This document shows, one piece after another, positions 29,676-38,656 of a stretch of DNA of 64,000 bases; position 1 is the stretch's first letter; the number at the start of each line of letters is the position of its first letter. A program made the translations under genes and the position numbers. The notes under the pieces are model-generated. The model made no database searches and was not told where the DNA came from. It saw only the letters and a list, made by a program, of their open reading frames with translations. The stretch comes from Ramlibacter aurantiacus (GTDB lineage Bacteria; Pseudomonadota; Gammaproteobacteria; Burkholderiales; Burkholderiaceae_C). The DNA lies in assembly GCF_016722895.1 (NCBI RefSeq), contig NZ_JAEQNA010000005.1, positions 310,001-374,000 on the forward strand. The letters run 5' to 3'.

Positions 29676-31703
29676 TCAGGCGGTCGCCAGCTTGAGCAGT
29701 TCGGCGCCTTCGACCACCTGGTCGCCAGGCTGGTACAGCAGCTCGGCCACGGTGCCGTCGGCGGGCGCGGCGATGGTGTGTTCCATCTTCATGGCCTCCA
29801 TCACGGCCAGGGCCTGGCCCTTGCGGACCGCGTCCCCGGGCCCGACCGCGAAGGACAGCACCTTGCCCGGCATGGGCGCGGTGAGGCGGCCGACGTCGGC
29901 CGGGCCCTCCCCGGCATGGGCGAGCCGGTCCACGCAAACGATGGCGGCGGCGCCCAGGCGCGTGAAGACATGCGCGGTTTCGCCCTGCAGGTAGACCGTG
30001 ACCCGCTCGCGCCGTTCGCCCAGGCGCAGGTCGATGGCGCCGGGGGTGGCCGCGGGCGCCTGGGCGTCGGGACGGGGCCGCTCGAACGCCAGGGCCCCGG
30101 ACCACCCGCCGACCTGCAGGCGCAGGGCGCCATCGCGCAGGTGGTCGAGCCGGGCCTCGATGGCTTCGCCGTGGAACTGGAACTCGAATCCCCGGCTGGA
30201 CGGGCCATGGGAGCGCCAGCCGTCGCGGCGGCTGAAGGGATCGGCGTCCTCGAGCGCCCGCTCGGCAAGCAGCGTGTGGGCCACGGCGGCGGCGGCCGCG
30301 AGCTCCAGCGGCACCGGCCGCTGCTGGAACAGCACGGACTTCTCGCGCTCGATCAGGGCGGTATCCAGGCGCGCGTCGGCGAAGGATCCGGTGCGCAGCA
30401 CCCGCCGCAGGAACTGCACGTTGGTCGCCAGGCCGACGATGTGGAACTGCTCGAGGGCGGCGTCCAGGCGGGCCAGGGCGACCTGCCGCGTGGGCCCGTG
30501 GGCGATGACCTTGGCGATCATGGAGTCGTAGAACGGCGAGATGGTGTCGCCCTCTCGCACGCCGTCGTCCACCCGCACGCCAGGGACCGGACGGAACCGC
30601 ACCCCCTCGGGCCTGGCGTAGACGCGCAGCTGGCCGGTGGCCGGCAGGAACTGGTTGTCGGGGTTTTCGGCACAGACCCGGGCCTCGATGGCGTGGCCCT
30701 CGATGTGCAGCTGCTCTTGCGGCAACGGCAGCGGCTCGCCCGAGGCCACCCGCAGTTGCCACTCGACCAGGTCGAGGCCGGTGATGGCCTCGGTCACCGG
30801 GTGCTCGACCTGCAGGCGGGTGTTCATCTCCATGAAGAAGAAGGCCATGTCGCCGCCGCCGCGCTGCTCGACGATGAACTCGACCGTTCCGGCGCCAACG
30901 TAGCCCACCGCCCGGGCCGCGGCGATGGCGGCCTGGCCCATGCGCTGGCGAAGCGCGGGAGTCATGCCAGGGGCGGGCGCTTCCTCCAGCACTTTCTGGT
31001 GGCGCCGCTGGACCGAACAGTCGCGCTCGAACAGGTGGACGTAGTGGCCGTGGGCGTCGCCGAAGACCTGGATCTCGATGTGGCGCGGTCGCTGGACGAA
31101 CTTCTCGACCAGCACCGCGGCGTCGCCGAAGCTGGCGGCCGCCTCGCGCTGGCAGGACGCGAGCGCGGCGTCGAAGTCGGCCGCCTGCTCCACCACCCGC
31201 ATGCCCTTGCCGCCACCGCCCGCGCTGGCCTTGATCAGGACGGGGTAGCCGATGCGCGCCGCCTCCTCGCGCAGGAACGCCGGTTCCTGCCGGCTGCCGT
31301 GGTAGCCCGGCACCAGCGGCACGCCGGCGCGCTCCATCAGCTGCTTGGACTCGGCCTTCAATCCCATGGCGCGGATGGCCGACGGTGGGGGCCCGATGAA
31401 GACCAGTCCGGCATCGGCACAGGCCTGGGCGAAGTCGGCGTTTTCGCTCAGGAAGCCGTAGCCGGGGTGGATGGCCTCGGCACCCGTGGCCCGTGCGGCC
31501 TGGATGAGGCGGTCCGCCCGCAGGTAGCTGTCGCGCGGGGCGCTGCCGCCGATGTGCACGGCCTCGTCGCAGGCCTGCACGTGCAGGGCCGAGGCGTCGG
31601 CGTCGGCGTGGACGGCGACGGTGCGCACGCCCATGCGGCGGGCGGTGGCCGCGACCCGGCAGGCGATCTCGCCGCGATTGGCGATGAGGATTTTCTTGAA
31701 CAT
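29676..31703 (-). CDS. liuD: methylcrotonyl-CoA carboxylase biotin-carrying alpha subunit
   Basis: This 675-residue acyl-CoA carboxylase alpha chain has an N-terminal biotin carboxylase domain (MFKKILIANRGEIACRVA; HPGYGFLSENADFA; ATP-grasp loop KASAGGGGKGMR; RDCSVQRRHQKV) and a C-terminal biotinyl domain with the biotinylated Lys in EAMKMEH near residue 637. Acetyl- and propionyl-CoA carboxylases look similar, but liuB, liuC and liuE in the same operon identify this as the methylcrotonyl-CoA enzyme of leucine breakdown. It pairs with the carboxyltransferase encoded at 33841. Confidence 0.94.
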   Translation of the reverse strand: MFKKILIANRGEIACRVAATARRMGVRTVAVHADADASALHVQACDEAVHIGGSAPRDSYLRADRLIQAARATGAEAIHPGYGFLSENADFAQACADAGLVFIGPPPSAIRAMGLKAESKQLMERAGVPLVPGYHGSRQEPAFLREEAARIGYPVLIKASAGGGGKGMRVVEQAADFDAALASCQREAAASFGDAAVLVEKFVQRPRHIEIQVFGDAHGHYVHLFERDCSVQRRHQKVLEEAPAPGMTPALRQRMGQAAIAAARAVGYVGAGTVEFIVEQRGGGDMAFFFMEMNTRLQVEHPVTEAITGLDLVEWQLRVASGEPLPLPQEQLHIEGHAIEARVCAENPDNQFLPATGQLRVYARPEGVRFRPVPGVRVDDGVREGDTISPFYDSMIAKVIAHGPTRQVALARLDAALEQFHIVGLATNVQFLRRVLRTGSFADARLDTALIEREKSVLFQQRPVPLELAAAAAVAHTLLAERALEDADPFSRRDGWRSHGPSSRGFEFQFHGEAIEARLDHLRDGALRLQVGGWSGALAFERPRPDAQAPAATPGAIDLRLGERRERVTVYLQGETAHVFTRLGAAAIVCVDRLAHAGEGPADVGRLTAPMPGKVLSFAVGPGDAVRKGQALAVMEAMKMEHTIAAPADGTVAELLYQPGDQVVEGAELLKLATA

Positions 31704-31707
31704 CGAA

Positions 31708-32346
31708 TCAGCTTCCTGCAGGGGGCGGGCGACGGCCCGCCAGGAACCGGGACAGCTCCTGCAGCACGGTGCGCAGGAAACGAAACAGCACGACCACCAG
31801 CACCACTGCCATCACCACGCTCAGCGCCAGCACCAGCGCGAACAGCAGCGGCTGCTCGGTGGCGAGCCAGAGCATGAAGACGACGAAGCCGTCTTCCAGC
31901 AGGGACACGCCGACGTTGCTGAACGGTTCGGGCGAGGTGTTGATCGCGGCCCGCGTGGTCATCTTGGCGGCATGGCTGGTGGCGGCGAGGCCGCCGCCGA
32001 CCAGGGCTGCCAAGGTGGCCGCCAGGGTGCCTTCGGCGCCCAGCGCCCCCGCCGCCAGCGCCGCGCCGGCGGGGATGCGCACGAAGGTCTGCAGCCCGTC
32101 CCAGACCGAGTCCACCAGCGGCACCTTGTCGGCGAAAAACTCGACGAACAGCATGAAGCCGCTGGCCGCCATCAGCAGCGGATGCTGCAGCACCTGCAGC
32201 CCCGGCGGCAGCTGGATCCAGCCCAGGTAGCCGGCCAGGCCGGTGAGGAACAGCACGGCGTACAGCCGAAGGCCGCTGGCCCAGCCCAGGGCCGCGGCCA
32301 GCGCCAGCAGCTCGGGCATGTCACGCAGGGCGAGCAGGGAGTCCAT
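31708..32346 (-). CDS. DUF4126 membrane protein
   Basis: This is a 212-residue hydrophobic protein with about five membrane segments, including ALGWASGLRLYAVLFLTGL near the N-terminus and a long final helix (LFALVLALSVVMAVVLVVVLF), ending in a basic tail. The N-terminal and FVEFFADKVP... SHAAKMTTRAAINTSPEPFSN blocks match DUF4126. Function is unknown. I prefer ATG 32346 over TTG 32367, which would overlap the liuC stop. It lies between liuC and liuD with short gaps, so it is co-transcribed with the leucine genes. Confidence 0.85.
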   Translation of the reverse strand: MDSLLALRDMPELLALAAALGWASGLRLYAVLFLTGLAGYLGWIQLPPGLQVLQHPLLMAASGFMLFVEFFADKVPLVDSVWDGLQTFVRIPAGAALAAGALGAEGTLAATLAALVGGGLAATSHAAKMTTRAAINTSPEPFSNVGVSLLEDGFVVFMLWLATEQPLLFALVLALSVVMAVVLVVVLFRFLRTVLQELSRFLAGRRPPPAGS

Positions 32347-32363
32347 GGCTAGGCGTCCATCCG

Positions 32364-33143
32364 TCAAGACGCCCAGTTCGGCTTTCGCTTGTCGAGGAAG
32401 GCTTGCACGCCTTCGCGGCCCTCCTCGCCGGACCGCGAATCAGCGATGCCTTCGACCGTGCGCTGCACCAGGGCCGGGCTGATTTCCTGCCCGGCCACGT
32501 CCTGCAGCAGCTTCTTGCAACTGCGCAGGGCTTGCGGGCCAGCCTGCAGCAGCGACCCGGCGACGCGGGCCACGGCGGCGTCGAGCCCTGCGGCCGGCAC
32601 CACTTCGTGCACGAAGCCGATGCGAAGCGCCTCGGCCGCGTCGAAGCGCTCGCCCGTGAGGAAATAGCGGTGCGCGGCGCGGATGCCCATCGCACGGACG
32701 ACGTAGGGGCTGATGGTGGCGGGGATCAGGCCGATCCTCACTTCGCTGAGGCAGAAGCACGCCGCGTCCGCCGCGACCGCGATGTCGCAGGCGGCCACCA
32801 GGCCCATGCCGCCGGCATAGACGTCGCCATGCACCCGCGCGATGGTCGGCCGGGGGCAGCGCCAGATCAGCTCGAGCATGCGGGCCAGCGCGCTGGCATC
32901 GTCGATGTTCTGGTCCCGGTTGAACGCGGCCATGCGCCGCATCCACTGCAGGTCGGCACCGGCACAAAAGGCCGGACCGTTGGCCGCCAGCACGACCGCC
33001 CGCACCTCGGTGCGCTGGCCCAGCTCGTGGAACACCGCGCCAAGCTCGGCGATGACGTCCTCGTCGAAGGCGTTGCGCACCTGGGGGCGGTTCAGGGTGA
33101 CGGTGGCCAGGCCATCGCGGAAGGCGAGTTCGAGGTGTTTCAT
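32364..33143 (-). CDS. liuC: methylglutaconyl-CoA hydratase
   Basis: This 259-residue crotonase-fold enzyme hydrates 3-methylglutaconyl-CoA to HMG-CoA. Oxyanion-hole motifs are CAGADLQWM and HGDVYAGGMGLVAACD, with LSEVRIGLIPATISPYV typical of the LiuC/AtuE group. It starts 24 bases downstream of the vapC stop, which separates it from liuB. The specific assignment rests on its position in the leucine gene set. Confidence 0.92.
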   Translation of the reverse strand: MKHLELAFRDGLATVTLNRPQVRNAFDEDVIAELGAVFHELGQRTEVRAVVLAANGPAFCAGADLQWMRRMAAFNRDQNIDDASALARMLELIWRCPRPTIARVHGDVYAGGMGLVAACDIAVAADAACFCLSEVRIGLIPATISPYVVRAMGIRAAHRYFLTGERFDAAEALRIGFVHEVVPAAGLDAAVARVAGSLLQAGPQALRSCKKLLQDVAGQEISPALVQRTVEGIADSRSGEEGREGVQAFLDKRKPNWAS

Positions 33144-33167
33144 GGGGACTCCAGCAGGTTCATGGGC

Positions 33168-33569
33168 TCAATGGCGCCAGGCGCGCAGGCCGCGCAGTTG
33201 TTCGAAAGCGTCGAAGTCGCGGTCGTTGTGCAGCAGCGTGTAGCCGTTTTCGATGCAGAAGGTCGCCACCAGGACGTCGATCCCGCTGCGTACCGTGCAT
33301 CCCATGGCGCGCAGGGCGCGGTAGTGCTGCGCGGCCTCCTGCGCCAGGGCAGGCTGCGCGGTGGACTCGACCCCCAGCTCCTCCAGCAGCAGGCGGGCCT
33401 GGCGGAACTCACGCTCGTGGCGAAAGCCGCGCAGGACTTCGTACAAGACCAGGTCAGGCACCACGATCCGGACCTCGCCGCCCTCCAGGAGGCGCCGCAG
33501 GATGTCTCGCGCTGGCGCGGGCTGGCCATTGAAGAAGTCGATCCAGACGGACGAATCAACGACGACCAC
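33168..33569 (-). CDS. vapC: VapC-type PIN-domain toxin
   Basis: This 133-residue PIN-domain ribonuclease has the acidic active-site residues readable as Asp5 (VVVDSSVWIDFF), Glu44 (LVLYEVLRG), Asp98 (SGIDVLVA) and Asp116/Asp118 (NDRDFD). I choose GTG 33569, which has GGAG 7 bases upstream and puts the first Asp at the usual place; the frame is open further 5' but that part is inside the antitoxin gene and not PIN-like. It overlaps the antitoxin by 14 bases, as is normal for coupled toxin-antitoxin pairs. The family usually cuts tRNA or rRNA; the target here is unknown. Confidence 0.9.
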   Translation of the reverse strand: MVVVDSSVWIDFFNGQPAPARDILRRLLEGGEVRIVVPDLVLYEVLRGFRHEREFRQARLLLEELGVESTAQPALAQEAAQHYRALRAMGCTVRSGIDVLVATFCIENGYTLLHNDRDFDAFEQLRGLRAWRH

Positions 33570-33801
33570 GGGTGATCTCCGGGCGCGGCTCCTGCACCGT
33601 AAGGGACGGTGTGGCGCCCCAATCGGCATCGTCATCGCCCTCCCACTTGAGGCGGCCTTCCCACTGGAGAATGTCCCGGTACGCCGCCTGGCGGGCGAGC
33701 AGCCGCAGCCCGGCCTCGACCGCCTCCTTCTTCGTGGTGAACGGGCCCGCCTTCATGGCTTCGGCCATGAGCCCATCGTCAATGTCGATGTTGGTGCGCA
33801 T
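33556..33801 (-). CDS. vapB: VapB-type antitoxin
   Basis: This 81-residue protein has an N-terminal ribbon-helix-helix-like DNA-binding part (MRTNIDIDDGLMAEAMKA, then TTKKEAVEAGLRLLARQ) and an acidic, Trp-containing C-terminus (ILQWEGRLKWEGDDDADW) suited to blocking the PIN toxin. It is first in the pair and would repress its own promoter; repeated GTGTAT motifs lie directly upstream. Confidence 0.88.
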   Translation of the reverse strand: MRTNIDIDDGLMAEAMKAGPFTTKKEAVEAGLRLLARQAAYRDILQWEGRLKWEGDDDADWGATPSLTVQEPRPEITRGRR

Positions 33802-33804
33802 GAT

Positions 33805-33839
33805 GTGTATAAGGACGTGTATTAATGTGCATCGTACAC
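33805..33839 (-). promoter_or_regulatory. probable vapBC operator/promoter
   Basis: In the 39-base gap between liuB and vapB, GTGTAT occurs at 33805-33810 and 33817-33822, GTGCAT at 33827-33832, and GTACAC at 33834-33839. GTGTA (33817-33821) and TACAC (33835-33839) form inverted arms. The stretch is AT-rich compared with its surroundings. Such repeats next to an RHH antitoxin gene are typical autoregulatory sites. Confidence 0.5.
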
Positions 33840-33840
33840 C

Positions 33841-35448
33841 TCACATCCTGAAAACCCCAAACCTCGTGTCCTCCACGGGCGCATTGAGGCTGGCGGACAG
33901 GCCCAGGGCCAGCACGCGCCGCGTGTCGGCCGGGTCGATGATCCCGTCGTCCCACAGCCGGGCGCTGGCGTAGTACGGGTGCGACTGACGGGCGAACTGG
34001 TCCAGCAACGGCTGCTTGAAGGCGGCCTCCTCGTCGGCGCTCCAGTGGCCTCCGCGCCCCTCGATGCCGTCGCGCCGCACGGTCGCCAGCACGCTGGCGG
34101 CCTGCTCGCCGCCCATGACGCCGATGCGCGCGTTGGGCCACATCCAGAGGAAGCGCGGCGAGTAGGCCCGGCCGCACATGCCGTAGTTGCCGGCCCCGTA
34201 GCTGCCGCCGATGATCACCGTGAACTTGGGCACCGCCACCGTGGCCACGGCCGTGACCATCTTGGCGCCGTGGCGGGCGATGCCTTCGTTCTCGTAGCGG
34301 CGCCCGACCATGAAGCCGGTGATGTTCTGCAGGAAGACCAGCGGCACCTTGCGCTGCCCGCACAGTTCGATGAAGTGCGCGCCCTTCTGCGCCGATTCCG
34401 AGAACAGGATGCCGTTGTTGGCCACGATGCCCACCGGCATGCCCTCGATGTGGGCGAAGCCGCAGACCAGCGTGGGCCCGAAGCGCGACTTGAACTCGTG
34501 GAACTCGGAGCCGTCGACCACGCGGGCGATGATCTCGCGCACATCGAAGGGCTTGCGGGTGTCGGCCGGCACCACGCCGTACAGCTCGGCCGGGTCGTGA
34601 CGCGGCGGGCGCGGCGCGCGCAGGTCCAGGTCGGGCTGCTTGCGCCGGTTGAGGCTGGCCACCGCCTGCCGGGCCAGCGCCAGCGCGTGCAGGTCGTTCT
34701 GCGCCAGGTGGTCGGCCACGCCCGACAGGCGCGTGTGCACGTCGCCGCCACCGAGGTCCTCGGCGCTGACCACCTCGCCGGTGGCCGCCTTCACCAGCGG
34801 CGGGCCGCCCAGGAAGATGGTGCCCTGCTCCTTGACGATGATGGCCTCGTCGCTCATGGCCGGCACGTAGGCGCCACCGGCCGTGCACGAACCCATGACG
34901 ACCGCGATCTGCGCGATGCCCTGCGCCGACAGCCGCGCCTGGTTGTAGAAGATGCGCCCGAAATGGTCGCGGTCGGGGAAGACCTCGTCCTGGTTGGGCA
35001 GGTTGGCGCCGCCGGAATCGACCAGGTAGATGCAGGGCAGCCGGTTCTGCTCGGCCACTTCCTGCGCCCGCAGGTGCTTCTTGACGGTGAGGGGATAGTA
35101 GGTGCCGCCCTTGACGGTGGCGTCGTTGCAGACCACCACGCAATCGACGCCGCTGACGCGGCCGATGCCGGTGATCAGCCCGGCGCAGGGCGCCTCGTCG
35201 TTGTACATGCCGTGCGCGGCCAAGGGCGCCAGTTCGAGGAACGGCGTGCCGGGGTCGAGCAGCATCTGCACCCGCTCACGCGGCAGCAGCTTGCCGCGCG
35301 CGGTGTGCCGCGCCCGTGCCGCCTCGCCGCCACCGGCCGCGGCGCGGGCCAGCTGCCGGTCCAGGTCGTCGACCAGCGCGCGCATGGCATCGGCGTTGGC
35401 CTGGAAGTCGGCGGAGCGTGAATTGAGCTGGGACTCGATGGCAGGCAT
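33841..35448 (-). CDS. liuB: methylcrotonyl-CoA carboxylase beta (carboxyltransferase) subunit
   Basis: This 535-residue carboxyltransferase transfers CO2 from biotin to 3-methylcrotonyl-CoA. The N-terminal half has [18 protein letters not shown] and [16 protein letters not shown], and the C-terminal half [22 protein letters not shown] and [18 protein letters not shown], all characteristic of the MCC beta chain. AAGGAG lies 4 bases before the ATG, so it is well translated as the first gene of the leftward operon. The vapBC module follows immediately downstream, separating it from liuC and liuD. Confidence 0.96.
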   Translation of the reverse strand: MPAIESQLNSRSADFQANADAMRALVDDLDRQLARAAAGGGEAARARHTARGKLLPRERVQMLLDPGTPFLELAPLAAHGMYNDEAPCAGLITGIGRVSGVDCVVVCNDATVKGGTYYPLTVKKHLRAQEVAEQNRLPCIYLVDSGGANLPNQDEVFPDRDHFGRIFYNQARLSAQGIAQIAVVMGSCTAGGAYVPAMSDEAIIVKEQGTIFLGGPPLVKAATGEVVSAEDLGGGDVHTRLSGVADHLAQNDLHALALARQAVASLNRRKQPDLDLRAPRPPRHDPAELYGVVPADTRKPFDVREIIARVVDGSEFHEFKSRFGPTLVCGFAHIEGMPVGIVANNGILFSESAQKGAHFIELCGQRKVPLVFLQNITGFMVGRRYENEGIARHGAKMVTAVATVAVPKFTVIIGGSYGAGNYGMCGRAYSPRFLWMWPNARIGVMGGEQAASVLATVRRDGIEGRGGHWSADEEAAFKQPLLDQFARQSHPYYASARLWDDGIIDPADTRRVLALGLSASLNAPVEDTRFGVFRM

Positions 35449-35548
35449 GGGACTCCTTGGGTCGGCCCCGCGAGCTTAGGAAAAAAGCGGTGGCGCCGCG
35501 CTGCCTCGCAGGTTGCATTTCCTGCCACTCGCCGCCACAGTGCGGCGG

Positions 35549-36601
35549 ATGCCGCCCACCGCCCCGCCCGCCCCCGCGTCCACGCCGGGCCACCCGTTGC
35601 CGATGGCCTACGCCCAGGTGATCGTGCAGGCCATGCAGGCCGCGGCCGTGTCGCCGTCGAGCGCCCTGCGGCAGGCACAGATCACGCCAACTCAACTGCA
35701 GCGATCGCAGGCCCGATTGACCGCCCGCCAGCTCGAGGTGCTGTCGGGCACGGCCATGCAGGCCCTGGACGACGAGGCACTGGGCGCGTTCAGCCGCCGG
35801 CTGCCATGGGGCAGCTACGGCATGCTGGCCCGCGCCTCGATCTCTTCCGCCAACCTGGGGCTGGCCATGCACCGCTGGTGCCGGCACCACGGGCTGATCG
35901 CCCCCGACCTGGCGTTGCGACTGGACAGCAGCGCCGGCGGCGGCTCGGCGCAGGTCGAGATCCAGGAAGGCCCGGAGCACGCGGCGCTTGCGGCCGATGC
36001 GCGCGAATTCAGCCTGGTGCACCTGCTGCGCAACCTCCACGGGCTGGCCTGCTGGTTCGTCGATTCGCGCATTCCGCTGCAGGCCGTGCAGCTGCCGTTC
36101 GCGGCACCAGCGCATGCGGGCTGCTTCGCGCCGATGTTCGGCACCGAGCCGGACTTCGGCGCGCCCCGCGCAGCCTTGCGTTTCGATGCGGGCTATCTCG
36201 CGCTGCCGCTGCGCCGCGACGAGCGCTCGCTCAACCTGATGCTTCAGCGCGCGCTGCCGCTGACGCTGGTGCAGTACCGGCGTGACCGGCTGCTGGTCGA
36301 GCAGGTGCGGCAGGTGATGGCTGCCCACCCCCGCGTGGCCCGCGGTGCCGCCGAGGTGGCGCGGGCCTTGAACCTGTCGGTTCGTACGCTGCACCGGCAA
36401 CTGCGCGAGGAAGGCGCCAGCCTGCAGCAGCTGAAGGACGAGGTGCGATTCGGGCGCGCCAGCGAGTTGCTGTGGCGTAGCGCCAGGCCGATCAAGCAGG
36501 TGGCGGCGGCGGTGGGGTTCGAGAGTGAGAAGAGCTTCATCCGCGCGTTCAAGGCCTGGTCCGGCCGCTCGCCGGGGGAGTTCCGCTCGGGCGGCGTCTG
36601 A
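35549..36601 (+). CDS. AraC-family transcriptional regulator
   Basis: This 350-residue regulator has an N-terminal ligand-binding domain of the arabinose-binding type found in OruR/ArgR-like AraC proteins (about residues 20-220) and a C-terminal double helix-turn-helix (VARGAAEVARALNLSVRTLHRQLREEG, then IKQVAAAVGFESEKSFIRAFKAW). I chose ATG 35549; ATG 35603 and an upstream TTG are alternatives. It diverges from liuB across about 100 bases and is the obvious local candidate to control the liuB operon, perhaps in place of LiuR, for which I see no site here. Confidence 0.88.
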   Translation: MPPTAPPAPASTPGHPLPMAYAQVIVQAMQAAAVSPSSALRQAQITPTQLQRSQARLTARQLEVLSGTAMQALDDEALGAFSRRLPWGSYGMLARASISSANLGLAMHRWCRHHGLIAPDLALRLDSSAGGGSAQVEIQEGPEHAALAADAREFSLVHLLRNLHGLACWFVDSRIPLQAVQLPFAAPAHAGCFAPMFGTEPDFGAPRAALRFDAGYLALPLRRDERSLNLMLQRALPLTLVQYRRDRLLVEQVRQVMAAHPRVARGAAEVARALNLSVRTLHRQLREEGASLQQLKDEVRFGRASELLWRSARPIKQVAAAVGFESEKSFIRAFKAWSGRSPGEFRSGGV

Positions 36602-36675
36602 GCGGCCCGCCGAGGCCGCTTCCTGCCGCGCCCGAGCCGTCCTATATTGGGTGCCCCCCAAGAAGGAGACAGCCG

Positions 36676-38115
36676 ATGTTCTGCAACTGCCAGGTCCACC
36701 GGCGTGGACTGTTCAGGTTCGGCGCCGGGCTCGCCGTCGCGGCGGGCCTGTCCCGCATGGGGGCGGCCCGGGCGCAGGCCCCGTCGGCGAGCGCGGGGCC
36801 GTTGCCCAGCCGGAGCGAATGGCTGCTGCGCGGCGGGCACGTGCTGACGATGGACGGCAGCCTGGGCGACCTGCCCGTCGGCGACGTCCACGTGCGCGAG
36901 GGCACCATCGTCGCGGTCGGCCCGAAGCTGGACGCGCCGGGTGCCCAGGTCGTCGACTGTCGCGAACGGATCGTCCTTCCGGGGTTCGTCGATACCCACT
37001 GGCATCTCTGGTGCACCGCTCTGCGCATGGTCATCCGCGCCGACGATCCGCAGGCAGGCTACTTCCCCACCACGATCCGGGTCGGCCCCCATTTCACGCC
37101 GCAGGACTCCTACATCGGTGTCCGCCTGGGCGTGTCCGAAGGGCTGCTGTCCGGCATCACCACGGTGCACGACTGGTCTCACAACACGGTGACGCCGGAA
37201 CACGCCGACGCCGAACTGCAGGCCCTGCGGGACCTCGGGATCCGCGCACGCTTCTCCTACGGTGCCAGCCAGGCGCACCCGAACACGCGTCCGATGAACC
37301 TGCAGGACCTGGCGCGGGTCCAGAAGCAGTGGGCCTCATCGGACGGCATGCTGGGCGTCGGGGCCTGCCTACGCACGCCGGGCGTGGCCGCGTCGCGCGG
37401 TTCGATTCCGGTGGACCTGTTCCGCTCGGAGTTCGACGCGATCCGCAAGCTGGACCTGCCGATGACGATCCACTGCGGCCCCAAGGGCCTGGTCGAGCTC
37501 ATGGGCAACAACCAGCTGCTGGGCCCCGACATGCTGCTGGTCCACCCCCAGGGCATGAACCCGACCGAGCTGAAGATGGTCGGCGACCACCGCGCACCCT
37601 GGAGCATCGCGCCGGTGATCGAGATGTCCTATTCGGCCGTGCGCAACGGGATCATCCAGTACGAGGAGCTGAGCCGCATGGGTGTGCCGCTCGGACTTTC
37701 GATCGATGCGTCGGCCGCGACCAATGCCGATTTCTTCAACGTGATGCGCGCCTTGATGTGGTCCGACTGGCAACGTCACGGCGCACCCCAACGACTGAAG
37801 CCCCGCCGACTGGTCGAACTGGCCACCCTGGAAGGCGCCCGGCTGCTCGGCCTGGGCGACAAGGTCGGCTCGCTCACGCCCGGCAAGCGCGCGGACATCG
37901 TGACGGTGCGGACCGACGCGCTCAACATGGCTCCCGTGGGAGACCCCTATTACGCGATCGTCTTCAACGGCCAGCCGTCGAACGTGGACACCGTGTGGGT
38001 CGACGGGCGCGTCCTGGTGCAAGGCGGCAGGCACACGGCGCTGGACCCCGCGAAGACGATGCGCGAGGCCGCGGAGTCCGCACGCGCCGTGAACGAACGG
38101 GCCACGCGCCGCTGA
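36676..38115 (+). CDS. Tat-exported amidohydrolase
   Basis: The N-terminus carries a twin-arginine signal (HRRGLFRFGAG, then an Ala-rich segment to about residue 35). The rest is an amidohydrolase of the chlorohydrolase/cytosine-deaminase type: metal ligands HWH in VDTHWHLW, a further His in MTIHCG, and Asp in LSIDASAATNADF, with the closing LLGLGDKVGSLTPGKRADIV typical of the family. It would deaminate or dechlorinate a cyclic compound in the periplasm. AAGGAG lies 8 bases before the ATG, and a TATATT box in the 74-base gap may be its -10. The substrate is unknown. Confidence 0.87.
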   Translation: MFCNCQVHRRGLFRFGAGLAVAAGLSRMGAARAQAPSASAGPLPSRSEWLLRGGHVLTMDGSLGDLPVGDVHVREGTIVAVGPKLDAPGAQVVDCRERIVLPGFVDTHWHLWCTALRMVIRADDPQAGYFPTTIRVGPHFTPQDSYIGVRLGVSEGLLSGITTVHDWSHNTVTPEHADAELQALRDLGIRARFSYGASQAHPNTRPMNLQDLARVQKQWASSDGMLGVGACLRTPGVAASRGSIPVDLFRSEFDAIRKLDLPMTIHCGPKGLVELMGNNQLLGPDMLLVHPQGMNPTELKMVGDHRAPWSIAPVIEMSYSAVRNGIIQYEELSRMGVPLGLSIDASAATNADFFNVMRALMWSDWQRHGAPQRLKPRRLVELATLEGARLLGLGDKVGSLTPGKRADIVTVRTDALNMAPVGDPYYAIVFNGQPSNVDTVWVDGRVLVQGGRHTALDPAKTMREAAESARAVNERATRR

Positions 38116-38143
38116 GGCGCGCGCCACGGGCGCGCAGCGGCGC

Positions 38144-38491
38144 TCAGGCGGCCGCGGCCATGCGCTCGCATTCCCCGGCGCAGCGCCGGCAGGCTTCGGC
38201 GCATTGCTGGCAGTGGTCGTGGGAATGGCGCCCGCATTCGTCCGCGCAGCTGCGACAGACCTGCGCGCACACGCGGCACAGGGCGGCTGCATGCTCGCTG
38301 CCGCCGGCCATCAGGGCCACCGACAGCTGGCAGATCTGGGCGCAATCGAGGTCGAGGCCGATGCAACGCGCCATGGCCTGCACATCCGGTTCCTGCAGGC
38401 ACGAGGCCGCGCAGTGGTGACAGGCCACCGCGCAGGCATTGCAGGCGGCGATGCAATCGGCGTGCTGGTGGACGGGATCCTGGCTGGACAT
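38144..38491 (-). CDS. four-helix-bundle copper-storage (Csp-like) protein
   Basis: This 115-residue helical protein has about 19 Cys and many His, arranged mostly as CxxxC and CxxC pairs along the helices (CNACAVACHHCAASC near the N-terminus; CQQCAEACRRCAGEC near the C-terminus). This matches the Csp/DUF326 copper-storage proteins, whose Cys line the core of a four-helix bundle and bind many Cu(I) ions. There is no signal peptide, so it resembles the cytosolic Csp3 type. GGAG lies 6 bases before the ATG. Confidence 0.88.
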   Translation of the reverse strand: MSSQDPVHQHADCIAACNACAVACHHCAASCLQEPDVQAMARCIGLDLDCAQICQLSVALMAGGSEHAAALCRVCAQVCRSCADECGRHSHDHCQQCAEACRRCAGECERMAAAA

Positions 38492-38656
38492 GGTTTCTCC
38501 TGCATATGGCGTCCGGGCCAGTCTAGGCAGCGCATCCGGCGCTGGGCCGCGCGCACGAGCGATGTTTTACGGGCCACGCACTTGGTAACGCGCGCGGCCT
38601 TCTGCCGAGGCCATCATGGCTCGACCCCATCACCGCGAGAAGGAGAGCACACCGCC

